DNA of 64,000 nt from Pseudomonas sp. UBA1879 (GCF_002338065.1 NZ_DDHJ01000004.1:764059-828058), one strand, 5' to 3'. Positions 15,855-24,831 are shown, counted from the first letter of the stretch. A program made the numbers and translations. Notes: generated by a model from the letters alone, not told the origin.

Positions 15855-17810
15855 ATGAGTGCGGCTTCCCTGTACCCCGTTCGCCCAGAAGTGGCAGCCA
15901 ACACGCTGACCGACGAGGCGACCTACAAGGCCATGTACCAGCAGTCGGTGGTCAACCCGGATGGCTTCTGGCGTGAGCAGGCCAAGCGCCTGGATTGGAT
16001 CAAGCCTTTCACCACCGTCAAACAGACTTCTTTCGACGATCACCGCGTTGACATCAAGTGGTTCGCCGACGGCACCCTGAACGTTTCCTACAACTGCCTG
16101 GACCGTCATCTGGCAGAGCGCGGCGACCAGGTCGCGATCATCTGGGAAGGCGACGACCCCTCGGAAAGCCGCCACATCACCTACCGCGAACTGCATGAAG
16201 AAGTCTGCAAATTCGCCAACGCCCTGCGTGGTCAGGACGTGCACCGGGGTGACGTGGTCACCCTCTACATGCCAATGATCCCGGAAGCCGTTGTCGCCAT
16301 GTTGGCCTGCGCGCGCATCGGCGCCATTCACTCGGTGGTTTTCGGCGGTTTCTCACCAGAAGCCCTGGCTGGCCGCATCATCGACTGCAAATCGAAAGTG
16401 GTGATCACCGCCGACGAAGGCCTGCGTGGGGGCAAGCGCACCGCACTCAAAGCCAACGTCGACCGCGCCCTGACCAATCCTGAAACCAGCAGTGTGCAGA
16501 AAGTCATTGTGTGCAAGCGCACCGGTGGCGACATCGAGTGGAACCGCCACCGCGACATCTGGTACCACGCCCTGCTGGAAGTGGCTTCTACCACTTGCGC
16601 ACCAAAAGAAATGGGTGCCGAAGAGTCGCTGTTCATCCTTTACACCTCAGGCTCCACCGGCAAACCGAAAGGCGTGCTGCACACCACCGCGGGCTACCTG
16701 TTGTATGCCGCGCTGACCCACGAACGGGTGTTCGACTACAAGCCGGGCGAAATTTATTGGTGCACGGCGGACGTGGGCTGGGTTACCGGCCACAGCTATA
16801 TCGTCTACGGCCCGCTGGCCAATGGCGCGACCACGTTGTTGTTTGAAGGGGTGCCGAACTACCCGGACATCACCCGCATGTCGCAGATCATCGACAAGCA
16901 CAAGGTCAACATCCTTTACACCGCGCCGACCGCCATTCGCGCCATGATGGCCGAAGGCACCAAAGCCGTTGAGGGCGCTGACGGGTCGAGCCTGCGTCTG
17001 TTGGGTTCGGTGGGCGAGCCGATCAACCCGGAAGCCTGGAACTGGTACTACAACACCGTGGGCAAACAGAACTGCCCGATCGTCGACACCTGGTGGCAGA
17101 CCGAAACCGGCGGGGTGCTGATCAGCCCGCTGCCGGGCGCGACGGCGCTGAAGCCTGGTTCGGCGACCAAGCCGTTCTTTGGTGTGATCCCCGCCCTTGT
17201 AGATAACCTCGGCAACCTGATCGAAGGTGCGGCCGAAGGCAATCTGGTGATTCTCGATTCATGGCCGGGCCAGTCTCGCAGCCTGTACGGCGATCACGAT
17301 CGCTTCGTTGACACCTATTTCAAAACCTTCCGTGGCATGTATTTCACTGGTGACGGCGCCCGCCGCGATGAGGACGGCTACTACTGGATCACCGGTCGCG
17401 TCGACGACGTGCTCAACGTGTCTGGCCACCGCATGGGCACCGCCGAGATCGAAAGCGCGATGGTTGCTCACCCGAAGGTCGCCGAAGCAGCAGTGGTGGG
17501 CGTGCCTCACGATCTGAAAGGGCAGGGCATTTACGTCTACGTCACCTTGAACGGCGGCGAAGTGCCAGACGAAGCGCTGCGCATCGAGCTGCGCAATTGG
17601 GTGCGCAAGGAGATTGGCCCGATCGCCTCGCCTGACGTCATTCAGTGGGCGCCGGGCCTGCCGAAGACACGCTCCGGCAAGATCATGCGCCGCATTTTGC
17701 GCAAGATCGCCACGGGGGAGTACGACGCGCTGGGTGATATTTCCACGCTGGCTGATCCAGGTGTGGTTGCGCACTTGGTCGAGACCCACAAGACCATGAA
17801 CGTCGCCTGA
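15855..17810 (+). CDS. acsA: Acetyl-CoA synthetase
   Basis: A 651-aa ANL-superfamily enzyme that activates acetate to acetyl-CoA via acetyl-AMP. The phosphate-binding motif YTSGSTGKPKG lies near residue 263, WWQTETGG near 413, the hinge region YWITGRVDDVLNVSGHRMG near 510, and the acetylatable lysine motif TRSGKIMRR near 606. Length equals E. coli Acs (652 aa). The gene stands alone with its own terminator. Confidence 0.97.
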   Translation: MSAASLYPVRPEVAANTLTDEATYKAMYQQSVVNPDGFWREQAKRLDWIKPFTTVKQTSFDDHRVDIKWFADGTLNVSYNCLDRHLAERGDQVAIIWEGDDPSESRHITYRELHEEVCKFANALRGQDVHRGDVVTLYMPMIPEAVVAMLACARIGAIHSVVFGGFSPEALAGRIIDCKSKVVITADEGLRGGKRTALKANVDRALTNPETSSVQKVIVCKRTGGDIEWNRHRDIWYHALLEVASTTCAPKEMGAEESLFILYTSGSTGKPKGVLHTTAGYLLYAALTHERVFDYKPGEIYWCTADVGWVTGHSYIVYGPLANGATTLLFEGVPNYPDITRMSQIIDKHKVNILYTAPTAIRAMMAEGTKAVEGADGSSLRLLGSVGEPINPEAWNWYYNTVGKQNCPIVDTWWQTETGGVLISPLPGATALKPGSATKPFFGVIPALVDNLGNLIEGAAEGNLVILDSWPGQSRSLYGDHDRFVDTYFKTFRGMYFTGDGARRDEDGYYWITGRVDDVLNVSGHRMGTAEIESAMVAHPKVAEAAVVGVPHDLKGQGIYVYVTLNGGEVPDEALRIELRNWVRKEIGPIASPDVIQWAPGLPKTRSGKIMRRILRKIATGEYDALGDISTLADPGVVAHLVETHKTMNVA

Positions 17811-18171
17811 CGCTTCACCGGTCAAGACGCCCCGTTCGGTGTAAGCCGTACGGGGCGTTTTTTGCGATGTCGATCTTGAGCGCTCACCATAGGCCTAGTC
17901 GTTTATTGGCAATCAGAAAGCTTGGCGATACTGCCCATGCCGCACTTGTTTCTAATTGGCGAACTCAAGCATTGCTTGGCTATAGGAGATTAGGCAATTT
18001 CGAGTCTCAATCGGAAATAGTAAAGCAACGCCGTTGCGATCGTAGTCACAATCATGAGGTACGCATTTAGCTTTGTCTGGCACGCGAAGCGTGATCATGG
18101 GGCAAGTATCAGAGTTATATGTTTAATGTGATTGCCCATGCCACCTGATCCGGATGTGCTTAGGCGCTATA
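17811..18171. other. AT-rich spacer downstream of acsA, possible gene remnant
   Basis: Beyond the acsA terminator the sequence is AT-richer than average. On the minus strand 17990-18094 encodes, without a start codon, a frame containing KLNAYLMIVTTIATALLYYF and a short basic end before a stop. That hydrophobic C-terminus looks like the tail of a small membrane protein and may be the remnant of a second immunity-type gene. No intact gene is seen. Confidence 0.3.
17824..17866 (+). terminator. Rho-independent terminator after acsA
   Basis: ACGCCCCGT pairs with ACGGGGCGT across a 12-base loop and is followed by TTTTTT. Confidence 0.85.
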
Positions 18172-18525
18172 TTAAAAAAGGAAATAAAAACCTGTTGCTC
18201 CTAGGCAATTGATAAGCGCCATTATATATAGTGCACGCACCTGCGCAATAAGCGAGTAGGGAAGTCGCGAATAAACTTCAGGGGAAACTTCTCCGCGTTT
18301 TTGCATAAGCTTTGGCATGAATATGATCATTGATAATGCGTTGAGTCTAGCCTGTCTTCCTATCAAGCTCGCACCACAGGTATTTTTGTACCAGCCGATA
18401 AAGCTCGTGTCGTATAAAAGCTTTTCAGCTTTCTCAAGTTTGGTATAGAGAAATAATATAATTAAAACTACATTGGCCAAGACGCTACCTAGATTGATGA
18501 ACGCCCACCACAATTTAATTCCCAT
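18172..18525 (-). CDS. Candidate membrane immunity protein for the adjacent T6SS effector
   Basis: From ATG 18525 the product is 117 aa with an N-terminal hydrophobic helix (LGSVLANVVLIILFLY), a central weaker one (LNALSMIIFMPKL) and a C-terminal one (LYIMALINCLGATGFYF). Its start lies inside the end of the effector gene (11-bp overlap). By eye it is much AT-richer than its neighbours, with runs such as ATTATATATAG. A small polytopic protein overlapping a toxin candidate is the usual form of an immunity gene against a membrane-acting effector. No family is recognised; the role is inferred from position and topology. Confidence 0.55.
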   Translation of the reverse strand: MGIKLWWAFINLGSVLANVVLIILFLYTKLEKAEKLLYDTSFIGWYKNTCGASLIGRQARLNALSMIIFMPKLMQKRGEVSPEVYSRLPYSLIAQVRALYIMALINCLGATGFYFLF

Positions 18526-19486
18526 TTTCGGTCTGCCATTCGTAAAGCTTTGTGCCCACTGCCTCGCCAATTTTTTCACCACCCATACCAGCCCCATAAC
18601 CCCCAGCAGCGGCCCCCACGATCATACAAGCCAAGGCGCCGGGTCCGCTGAGAGCGCCTAGCACAAGAAAACAGGCGAAAGTCCCAGCTGTGCTGCCGAG
18701 CATTCCTCCTACATACCCCAAGCCAACACCCCCCACCAGCTTTGAGCTTTCTACAAACTTTGCTTTCGTACACTGGTGCTCGCGCCCAGCGGAGCAAGCC
18801 TCCTTCACTTCCAGTCCCGCTGCGGCGATATTCAACCCAATCCCAACCGGCGTCCCAGCCTTCAGAATCTTCGCAGCCTTGGCAATACTCCCGATACGTG
18901 CCGCGTAGCCCCTAATTTCCGGCGTGTTCAGGTAGCTCTTGGTTGATATCCCCAGCATTTTCTTGATTGAGCCTTTGTTGTGCATGCCTGTTCCCCAACG
19001 CGCGATTCCTTTCAACTGCGTTTCGAGCTTAGAGAACAAAACTCGACGCTGTGTGATGAACTCCTGCCGTGCGAGGGTCGTGCCTTTTCTGAGTGAGGTC
19101 TTGTGAAGCTGTTCGATGTCCTTGAGGGTTTGTTCAACTCCGCCCAAGTGTTTGGCCCAACTGCCACTGACGGCACCGATGCCGAGTGAGCTGTAACTGA
19201 GCATGTTCTGCAGCAGGTCGTAATTTTTGATCATGTGCCCATCGCCGCCAACTTGATGCGAACGCAGATGGCGTCGGACGTTATCGGCGTAGTCCATCAT
19301 TTCGACTTCTTCGCCGGTCAGGGTGCTTGTCGAGAGGTCGCCCATGATCACCAATTGACCGGGCACGACGACGATATTTCGGAGGTGCCCGTTGAGTACG
19401 TCAAACTTTTGATTGCCGCCTACTCGGTTTTTCAAGGCGGTGTAGGTTTGCATCTGGTCGTTGATAAAGAAGTACGGTCTGGCCAT
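18515..19486 (-). CDS. Candidate Hcp-delivered T6SS effector with glycine-zipper domain
   Basis: Using ATG 19486, 11 bp after the hcp stop, the product is 323 aa. The N-terminus (MARPYFFINDQMQTYTALKN) and the middle helical part give no catalytic motif. The C-terminal third contains long Gly/Ala-rich hydrophobic stretches, e.g. LVGGVGLGYVGGMLGSTAGT and MIVGAAAGGYGAGMGGEKIG, the pattern of glycine-zipper pore-forming proteins. P. aeruginosa Tse4 is an Hcp-associated effector of this general design. The position between hcp and a small membrane-protein gene suggests a toxin acting on the inner membrane of target cells. Toxic activity is inferred. Confidence 0.65.
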   Translation of the reverse strand: MARPYFFINDQMQTYTALKNRVGGNQKFDVLNGHLRNIVVVPGQLVIMGDLSTSTLTGEEVEMMDYADNVRRHLRSHQVGGDGHMIKNYDLLQNMLSYSSLGIGAVSGSWAKHLGGVEQTLKDIEQLHKTSLRKGTTLARQEFITQRRVLFSKLETQLKGIARWGTGMHNKGSIKKMLGISTKSYLNTPEIRGYAARIGSIAKAAKILKAGTPVGIGLNIAAAGLEVKEACSAGREHQCTKAKFVESSKLVGGVGLGYVGGMLGSTAGTFACFLVLGALSGPGALACMIVGAAAGGYGAGMGGEKIGEAVGTKLYEWQTENGN

Positions 19487-19496
19487 GTGCGTGTTC

Positions 19497-19985
19497 TCAA
19501 CCGAAGCGTTTATTAGCGATGCGATCCCAGCCGCCGGAGATATTCCCTGCAGCCGCGCCGTCGCTGCGTTTCTGCTGGGTGTACACGATGTGGATACGGC
19601 CGAAATTGATCTGTACGCGCTCCAGAGGCTCGCCGCTTTCGCCATCTTGTGAGAAGTCCGAGATGATCACTTCTTCGAGGCGCACTTCGTAGTATTTGAG
19701 TTTGTCGCCACCTGCTCGATAGAGGCACAGCGTCAGTTCTTTGATGTGCTCACCCGAGCAACTGGCTTCGAACAGGCGGGCGCTGGAATTGTCCAGTCGT
19801 TTGCTGAAACTGAAGTCCGTCAGGGTCGCGCGACCTGAGCCTGCGCCGCCGTTGGAGCTGGCCGTCGCTGAGGTGCTTTGATTGACGCCAAAGGTATACC
19901 CGGTGATTTCAATCCAGCCTTTGTGCCGATCATCCAGCGACTCACCGGCGATTCCGTCTAGTTTGATGAATCCGTCAAATGCCAT
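19497..19985 (-). CDS. hcp: Hcp family type VI secretion tube protein
   Basis: The 162-aa protein shows the Hcp beta-barrel sequence: MAFDGFIKLDGIAGESLDD, KGWIEITGYTFGVNQS, LTDFSFSKRLDNSSARLFEA, and the C-terminal INFGRIHIVYTQQK. Hcp hexamers stack into the inner tube of the secretion system and often carry small effectors in their lumen. AAGGA precedes ATG 19985. No other structural T6SS genes are in the window, so this is an orphan hcp with its cargo module. Confidence 0.9.
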   Translation of the reverse strand: MAFDGFIKLDGIAGESLDDRHKGWIEITGYTFGVNQSTSATASSNGGAGSGRATLTDFSFSKRLDNSSARLFEASCSGEHIKELTLCLYRAGGDKLKYYEVRLEEVIISDFSQDGESGEPLERVQINFGRIHIVYTQQKRSDGAAAGNISGGWDRIANKRFG

Positions 19986-20673
19986 ACCACCACGTCCTTG
20001 CTAGTTGAGGAGTCGCGAGGATAGGGTCGGAAGGTTGCTGTCTGATAGCGTCCAGTGAAGAGCTTTTTGGTGGTTTCGGAACGATCCTACGCGCGTTGTT
20101 TTCTTGCCCTACTAAATGCTGCGTTTCGAGTAAGGGGAGGGGGTGGGGGTTGTTCGAGAGTGGCATTTGGATCGGGATGTGGCGCGCCCCCACGTGAGGA
20201 TCATGACAACGATCCGATCGTCCGACGAGTCAACATGCTCGGGATATATCGGTTTGTTACCTGAAGAGCGAACCGTGTCACCCGTTGCGTTGGAGTGGGG
20301 CGAAACGCCCCGCTTCTGTTGCAATTCATCGCCCCAAGCCGACCGCCCGACACGCTGGACTTGCCGGATTAGAAGGCTTTGCCAATAATGGGCGCGTTAT
20401 TTGCTTCGTTGATAGGTTTGTCGCTACCGGCTCAGGCATAAACCCGCTGGGCTGTCAATCGGGCTGAACGACTTTCCCAGTGCTTCTGTAATTTGTTGTC
20501 GCATTGAAGAAATATCGACTTCCCGCCTGCCGTTAAAATGCCGACCACTCGCCGAAGGCCTGTCGAGCCCTGAGCCCCGACGGCACCTCGCGTCGCAATT
20601 TCAGTGATTCCTTCTGCCCATTGAGCGTTTTGCTCACTGCCCCTTGTCGCGTTATACCGATGGAGTTCCACGA
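19986..20673. other. 688-bp divergent region between hcp and aotJ
   Basis: The right end (20450-20673) is the aotJ control region listed separately. The rest shows a short perfect hairpin GGGGCGAAACGCCCC at about 20297-20311 and otherwise nothing that I can assign. Several short reading frames here have no plausible start sites. Confidence 0.45.
20453..20539 (+). promoter_or_regulatory. aotJ promoter with ArgR half-sites
   Basis: TGTCGCATTGAAGAAA at 20497-20512 fits the P. aeruginosa ArgR half-site TGTCGC-N8-AA exactly. TGTCAATCGGGCTGAA at 20453-20468 is a weaker one. A TAAAAT -10 candidate at 20534-20539 starts 37 bp after the first base of the strong site, which would put ArgR over the -35 region, as in an activated promoter. 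Confidence 0.6.
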
Positions 20674-21450
20674 ATGAAAAAGCTCATGCTGCTGGGCGCG
20701 TTGGCGCTGTCCGTACTGGCACAGCCTGTGTTCGCCGATGAAAAGCCCCTGAAGATCGGCATCGAAGCGGCGTACCCTCCATTCGCCTCGAAAGCACCGG
20801 ACGGCAGCATCGTCGGCTTCGACTACGACATCGGCAACGCCCTGTGCGAAGAGATGAAGGTCAAATGCGTGTGGGTCGAGCAAGAGTTCGACGGTCTGAT
20901 CCCGGCCCTGAAAGTGCGCAAGATCGACGCAATCCTGTCCTCGATGTCCATTACCGAAGACCGCAAGAAGTCCGTCGACTTTAGCAACAAGTACTACAAC
21001 ACCCCGGCCCGTCTGGTCATGAAACAGGGCACTGTCGTCAGTGACGGCCTGACCGAACTCAAAGGCAAGAACATCGGCGTGCAGCGTGGCTCGATCCACG
21101 AGCGTTTTGCCAAGGAAGTCCTCGCTCCGCTGGGTGCTGAAGTCAAACCCTACAGCTCGCAGAACGAAATCTACCTGGACATCGGCGCCGGTCGTCTCGA
21201 TGGCACTGTGGCAGACGCCACGTTGCTGCAAGACGGTTTCCTGAACACCGAATCGGGCAAAGGCTACGCGTTCGTCGGCCCGGCCTTCACCGACGTCAAT
21301 TACTTCGGCGACGGCGTGGGCATTGCGGTCCGCAAGGGCGACAAAGCCGATCTGGACAAGCTCAACGCGGCCATCGCGGCCATCCGTGCGAACGGCAAAT
21401 ACAAAGCGATCCAGGACAAGTACTTCAACTTCGACATTTACGGTCAGTAA
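20674..21450 (+). CDS. aotJ: Arginine/ornithine ABC transporter, periplasmic binding protein
   Basis: The 258-aa product has a signal peptide MKKLMLLGALALSVLAQPVFA and a mature SBP_bac_3 fold: IGIEAAYPPFASKAPDGSIV, GFDYDIGNALCEEM, SSMSITEDRKKSVDFS and GVQRGSIHERF are the ligand-binding blocks shared with ArgT/HisJ/AotJ. It captures arginine and ornithine in the periplasm for the AotQMP transporter. ATG 20674 follows GGAG and begins the signal peptide correctly; an upstream ATG at 20644 would not. A hairpin follows the stop. Confidence 0.93.
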   Translation: MKKLMLLGALALSVLAQPVFADEKPLKIGIEAAYPPFASKAPDGSIVGFDYDIGNALCEEMKVKCVWVEQEFDGLIPALKVRKIDAILSSMSITEDRKKSVDFSNKYYNTPARLVMKQGTVVSDGLTELKGKNIGVQRGSIHERFAKEVLAPLGAEVKPYSSQNEIYLDIGAGRLDGTVADATLLQDGFLNTESGKGYAFVGPAFTDVNYFGDGVGIAVRKGDKADLDKLNAAIAAIRANGKYKAIQDKYFNFDIYGQ

Positions 21451-21466
21451 GTCGACGTCTGTCTGC

Positions 21467-21514
21467 AATGGCGCGATCAGCGGGGTTTCCACCCTTCTGA
21501 TCGCGCCATTTTTC
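21467..21514 (+). terminator. Intra-operon hairpin between aotJ and aotQ
   Basis: AATGGCGCGATCAG pairs perfectly with CTGATCGCGCCATT over a 16-base loop and is followed by TTTCT. It can act as a partial terminator or 3'-end stabiliser that raises binding-protein expression over the permeases, as in other amino acid ABC operons. Confidence 0.75.
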
Positions 21515-21540
21515 TATCCCGCGTTCGAGGGCCAAACAAC

Positions 21541-22230
21541 ATGTTGAAAGGCTACGGAGCCGTCATCCTTGACGGTGCATGGCTGACCTTGCAACTCGCC
21601 CTGTGCTCCATGGCACTGGCCATCGTGCTCGGGCTGATCGGCGTGTCGTTGCGCCTGTCGCCGGTGCGCTGGCTGGCCTGGCTCGGCGACCTGTATTCCA
21701 CGGTCATCCGCGGCATTCCCGATCTGGTGCTGATCCTGCTGATCTTCTACGGCGGTCAGGACCTGCTTAACCGGGTCGCGCCGTTGCTCGGCCACGACGA
21801 CTACATCGACCTGAACCCGCTGATGGCCGGTATCGGCACGCTGGGTTTCATCTTCGGTGCCTATCTTTCCGAAACTTTCCGGGGCGCGTTCATGGCCATC
21901 CCCAAAGGGCAGGCCGAAGCCGGCATGGCCTATGGCATGAGCAGCGGTCGAGTATTTTTTCGCATCCTGGTGCCGCAGATGATTCGTCTGGCGATTCCGG
22001 GGTTCACCAACAACTGGCTGGTGCTGACCAAGGCCACCGCGCTGATTTCCGTCGTCGGTCTGCAAGACATGATGTTCAAAGCCAAGCAGGCGGCCGATGC
22101 CACCCGCGAGCCTTTCACCTTCTTCCTCGCCGTGGCAGCCATGTACCTGGTGATCACCAGTGTCTCGCTGCTGGTGCTGCGTCACGTCGAAAAACGCTAC
22201 TCGGCTGGTGTCAGGGTGGCCGAGCTATGA
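21541..22230 (+). CDS. aotQ: Arginine/ornithine ABC transporter permease AotQ
   Basis: A 229-aa inner-membrane permease of the polar amino acid family. It opens with LKGYGAVILDGAWLTLQLAL, contains VIRGIPDLVLILLIFYGGQD, and the EAA-type ATPase-coupling loop QAEAGMAYGMSSGRVFFRIL around residue 122. It pairs with AotM to form the transmembrane channel. GAGGG precedes the ATG. The stop overlaps the aotM start (ATGA). Confidence 0.93.
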   Translation: MLKGYGAVILDGAWLTLQLALCSMALAIVLGLIGVSLRLSPVRWLAWLGDLYSTVIRGIPDLVLILLIFYGGQDLLNRVAPLLGHDDYIDLNPLMAGIGTLGFIFGAYLSETFRGAFMAIPKGQAEAGMAYGMSSGRVFFRILVPQMIRLAIPGFTNNWLVLTKATALISVVGLQDMMFKAKQAADATREPFTFFLAVAAMYLVITSVSLLVLRHVEKRYSAGVRVAEL

Positions 22231-22925
22231 TCTTCGATTACAACGTCGTCTGGGAGAACCTGCCGCTGTACTTTGGTGGCCTGCTGATCACCCTCAAACT
22301 CCTCGCGCTGTCGCTGTTTTTTGGCCTGCTGGCGGCGTTGCCGCTTGGGCTGATGCGCGTATCGAAAGTGGCCTGGATCAACCTGCCGGCCTGGAGTTAC
22401 ACCTATGTGATTCGCGGCACGCCGATGCTGGTGCAGCTGTTCCTGATCTACTACGGCCTGGCGCAGTTCGAAGCCGTGCGCGAAAGCGTTCTCTGGCCCT
22501 GGCTGTCCAGCGCGACGTTCTGCGCGTGTCTCGCTTTTGCCATCAACACCAGTGCCTACACCGCCGAGATCATCGCTGGCAGCCTGAAATCCACGCCGCC
22601 GGGCGAGATCGAAGCGGCGCGGGCGATGGGCATGTCCAGAGCCAAGATGTATCGGCGCATTCTCCTGCCGTCGGCCCTGCGCCGGGCGCTGCCGCAATAC
22701 AGCAACGAAGTGATCATGATGCTGCAGACCACCAGTCTCGCGTCCATCGTCACCCTGATCGATATCACCGGCGCGGCGCGCACGGTGAACGCGCAGTTCT
22801 ATCTGCCGTTCGAGGCCTATATCACGGCGGGCATTTTCTACCTGTGCCTGACGTTCATTCTGGTGAAACTGTTCAAGCTGGCCGAGCGCCGCTGGCTCAG
22901 TTACCTCGCACCGAGGAAGCACTGA
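22227..22925 (+). CDS. aotM: Arginine/ornithine ABC transporter permease AotM
   Basis: This 232-aa permease has the paired features of its family: WENLPLYFGGLLITLKLLAL at the start, YVIRGTPMLVQLFLIYYGL near residue 65, and the EAA loop GEIEAARAMGMSRAKMYRRI near residue 125. It forms the channel with AotQ. Four-base overlap with aotQ indicates translational coupling; aotO follows after one base. Confidence 0.93.
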   Translation: MIFDYNVVWENLPLYFGGLLITLKLLALSLFFGLLAALPLGLMRVSKVAWINLPAWSYTYVIRGTPMLVQLFLIYYGLAQFEAVRESVLWPWLSSATFCACLAFAINTSAYTAEIIAGSLKSTPPGEIEAARAMGMSRAKMYRRILLPSALRRALPQYSNEVIMMLQTTSLASIVTLIDITGAARTVNAQFYLPFEAYITAGIFYLCLTFILVKLFKLAERRWLSYLAPRKH

Positions 22926-22926
22926 T

Positions 22927-24039
22927 ATGCAACGCATCGATCATGATTTGCCATGGGGAAACCTCGGCACCCAGCGCACGTTGAGCGTGTTCCGCTTCGG
23001 TCAGGGCGAGCGCAAGGCCTACATTCAGGCCAGCCTGCATGCCGACGAGTTGCCGGGCATGCGCACGGCATGGGCGCTGAAAAAACGCCTGACGCAACTG
23101 GAAGAACAGGGCCTGCTCAACGGCGTCATCGAACTGGTGCCTGTGGCCAACCCGATCGGTCTGGGTCAGTTGCTGCAAGGCAATCATCAGGGCCGTTTCG
23201 AGTACGGCAGCGGCAAGAATTTCAATCGGGATTTCACCGAACTCAGCGAACCTGTGGCGCAACGACTGGCCGGTAAGCTGGGCGATGATGCTCACGCCAA
23301 CGTCCGGTTGATTCGTCAAGCCATGGCCGATGTGCTGGACGAACTGCCGCCTGCGGGCAGCGAGCTGGCGGGCATGCAACGTGTGTTGCTGAGCCACGCT
23401 TGCAACGCTGACATCGTTCTCGATCTGCACTGCGACACCGATGCATCCCTGCACATGTACGCCTTGCCGCAGCACTGGCCGCAATGGCGTTCGCTGTCGG
23501 CGCATCTTGGCGTCAGCGTCGGGCTGCTGGCGGAGGACTCCGGCGGAAGCTCCTTCGACGAGGCCTGTTCGCTGCCGTGGCTGCGCCTGGCGAAGCAGTT
23601 TCCCGACGCGCAGATCCCGCTGGCCTGCCTGTCCACCACGCTGGAACTGGGCGGCCAGTCCAACACGGGCAAAGCCGAGGCCGAAGCCTACGCCGAGGGC
23701 ATTCTCGCGTTCCTGGCCGAGCAAGGCCTGATCAGCGGCGAGTGGCCGAAAGCGATGCACGAGGCCTGCGAAGGCATGCCGTTCGAAGGCACTGAAATGA
23801 TCTACGCGCCGCACCCCGGTGTGCTGACCTTTCTGCGCTCGGCTGGCGATTGGGTCGAAGCCGGCGAACCGCTGTTCGACGTCATCGACCCGCTGACTGA
23901 CCGCGAGACCACGGTCTGTGCCGGCACCACCGGTGTGTTGTTTGCCATCGAAAAACTGCGTTACGCCCAGCCGGGTTTCTGGATGGCCAAAGTGGCCGGG
24001 CGCACCCCGTTGCGCAGCGGCCGCCTGCTCAGTGACTGA
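22927..24039 (+). CDS. aotO: Succinylglutamate desuccinylase/aspartoacylase-family protein AotO
   Basis: A 370-aa zinc-carboxypeptidase-like protein of the AstE/AspA family. Metal-site motifs are visible: ASLHADELPG (His-x2-Glu, residues about 36-40) and VLDLHCDTD (His near residue 167), with KNFNRDFTE and ELGGQ further on. In P. aeruginosa aotO lies in the same place in the aot operon and is not required for transport, so its job is unsettled; it may hydrolyse an acylated amino acid or peptide. The last 90 residues resemble a biotinyl/lipoyl-like domain (HPGVLTFLRSAGDWVEAGEP). Confidence 0.85.
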   Translation: MQRIDHDLPWGNLGTQRTLSVFRFGQGERKAYIQASLHADELPGMRTAWALKKRLTQLEEQGLLNGVIELVPVANPIGLGQLLQGNHQGRFEYGSGKNFNRDFTELSEPVAQRLAGKLGDDAHANVRLIRQAMADVLDELPPAGSELAGMQRVLLSHACNADIVLDLHCDTDASLHMYALPQHWPQWRSLSAHLGVSVGLLAEDSGGSSFDEACSLPWLRLAKQFPDAQIPLACLSTTLELGGQSNTGKAEAEAYAEGILAFLAEQGLISGEWPKAMHEACEGMPFEGTEMIYAPHPGVLTFLRSAGDWVEAGEPLFDVIDPLTDRETTVCAGTTGVLFAIEKLRYAQPGFWMAKVAGRTPLRSGRLLSD

Positions 24040-24060
24040 TTACTTGTGAGAACCGACATC

Positions 24061-24825
24061 ATGAACAAACTGGAAGTCCAGGACCTGCACAAGTGCTACG
24101 GCAGTCACGAGGTGCTCAAGGGCGTTTCGCTGACCGCGAAGGCGGGGGATGTGATCAGCATCATCGGCTCCAGCGGTTCGGGCAAAAGCACGTTCCTTCG
24201 CTGCATCAACCTGCTGGAACAGCCGAAGTCCGGGCGTATTCTGCTCAACAACGAAGAGTTGAAGCTGGTGGCCAACAAGGACGGCGGTCTGAAGGCTGCG
24301 GACCCCAAACAGCTGCAACGCATGCGTTCGCGGCTGTCCATGGTGTTCCAGCATTTCAACCTGTGGTCACACATGACGGCGCTGGAAAACATCGTCGAAG
24401 CACCGATTCACGTCCTGGGTGTGCCCAAAAAAGAAGCGCTGGAAAAGGCCGAACACTACCTCAACAAAGTCGGCGTTGCCCACCGCAAGGACGCCTTTCC
24501 AGGGCACATGTCCGGTGGCGAGCAGCAGCGCGTGGCGATTGCCCGGGCGCTGGCGATGGAGCCTGAGGTCATGCTGTTCGACGAACCGACTTCGGCGCTC
24601 GATCCCGAACTGGTCGGCGACGTGCTGAAAGTCATGCAGGCCTTGGCGCAAGAGGGCCGCACGATGGTCGTGGTGACTCATGAAATGGGCTTTGCCCGTG
24701 AAGTGTCGAACCAGTTGATCTTCCTGCACAAAGGGTTGGTCGAAGAGCGAGGCGACCCGCGCGAAGTGCTGATCAACCCGAAATCGGAACGTCTTCAGCA
24801 GTTCCTTTCGGGCAGCCTGAAGTAA
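24061..24825 (+). CDS. aotP: Arginine/ornithine ABC transporter ATP-binding protein
   Basis: The 254-aa ATPase has Walker A GSSGSGKST (about residue 38), signature MSGGEQQRVAIARAL (about 152), Walker B MLFDEPTSALDP (about 176) and the switch His in VTHEMGFA. It powers AotQM. ATG 24061 (MNKLEVQDLHKCYGSHEVLK) is chosen over an ATG 15 bp upstream because it matches family N-termini. A hairpin at 24832-24856 follows before argR. Confidence 0.93.
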   Translation: MNKLEVQDLHKCYGSHEVLKGVSLTAKAGDVISIIGSSGSGKSTFLRCINLLEQPKSGRILLNNEELKLVANKDGGLKAADPKQLQRMRSRLSMVFQHFNLWSHMTALENIVEAPIHVLGVPKKEALEKAEHYLNKVGVAHRKDAFPGHMSGGEQQRVAIARALAMEPEVMLFDEPTSALDPELVGDVLKVMQALAQEGRTMVVVTHEMGFAREVSNQLIFLHKGLVEERGDPREVLINPKSERLQQFLSGSLK

Positions 24826-24831
24826 CGATAG

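Noticed and set aside
20321..20334. GG-N10-GC sigma54-like pair on the minus strand before hcp
   Set aside because: Flanking consensus bases are poor and the distance to the hcp start is over 330 bp.
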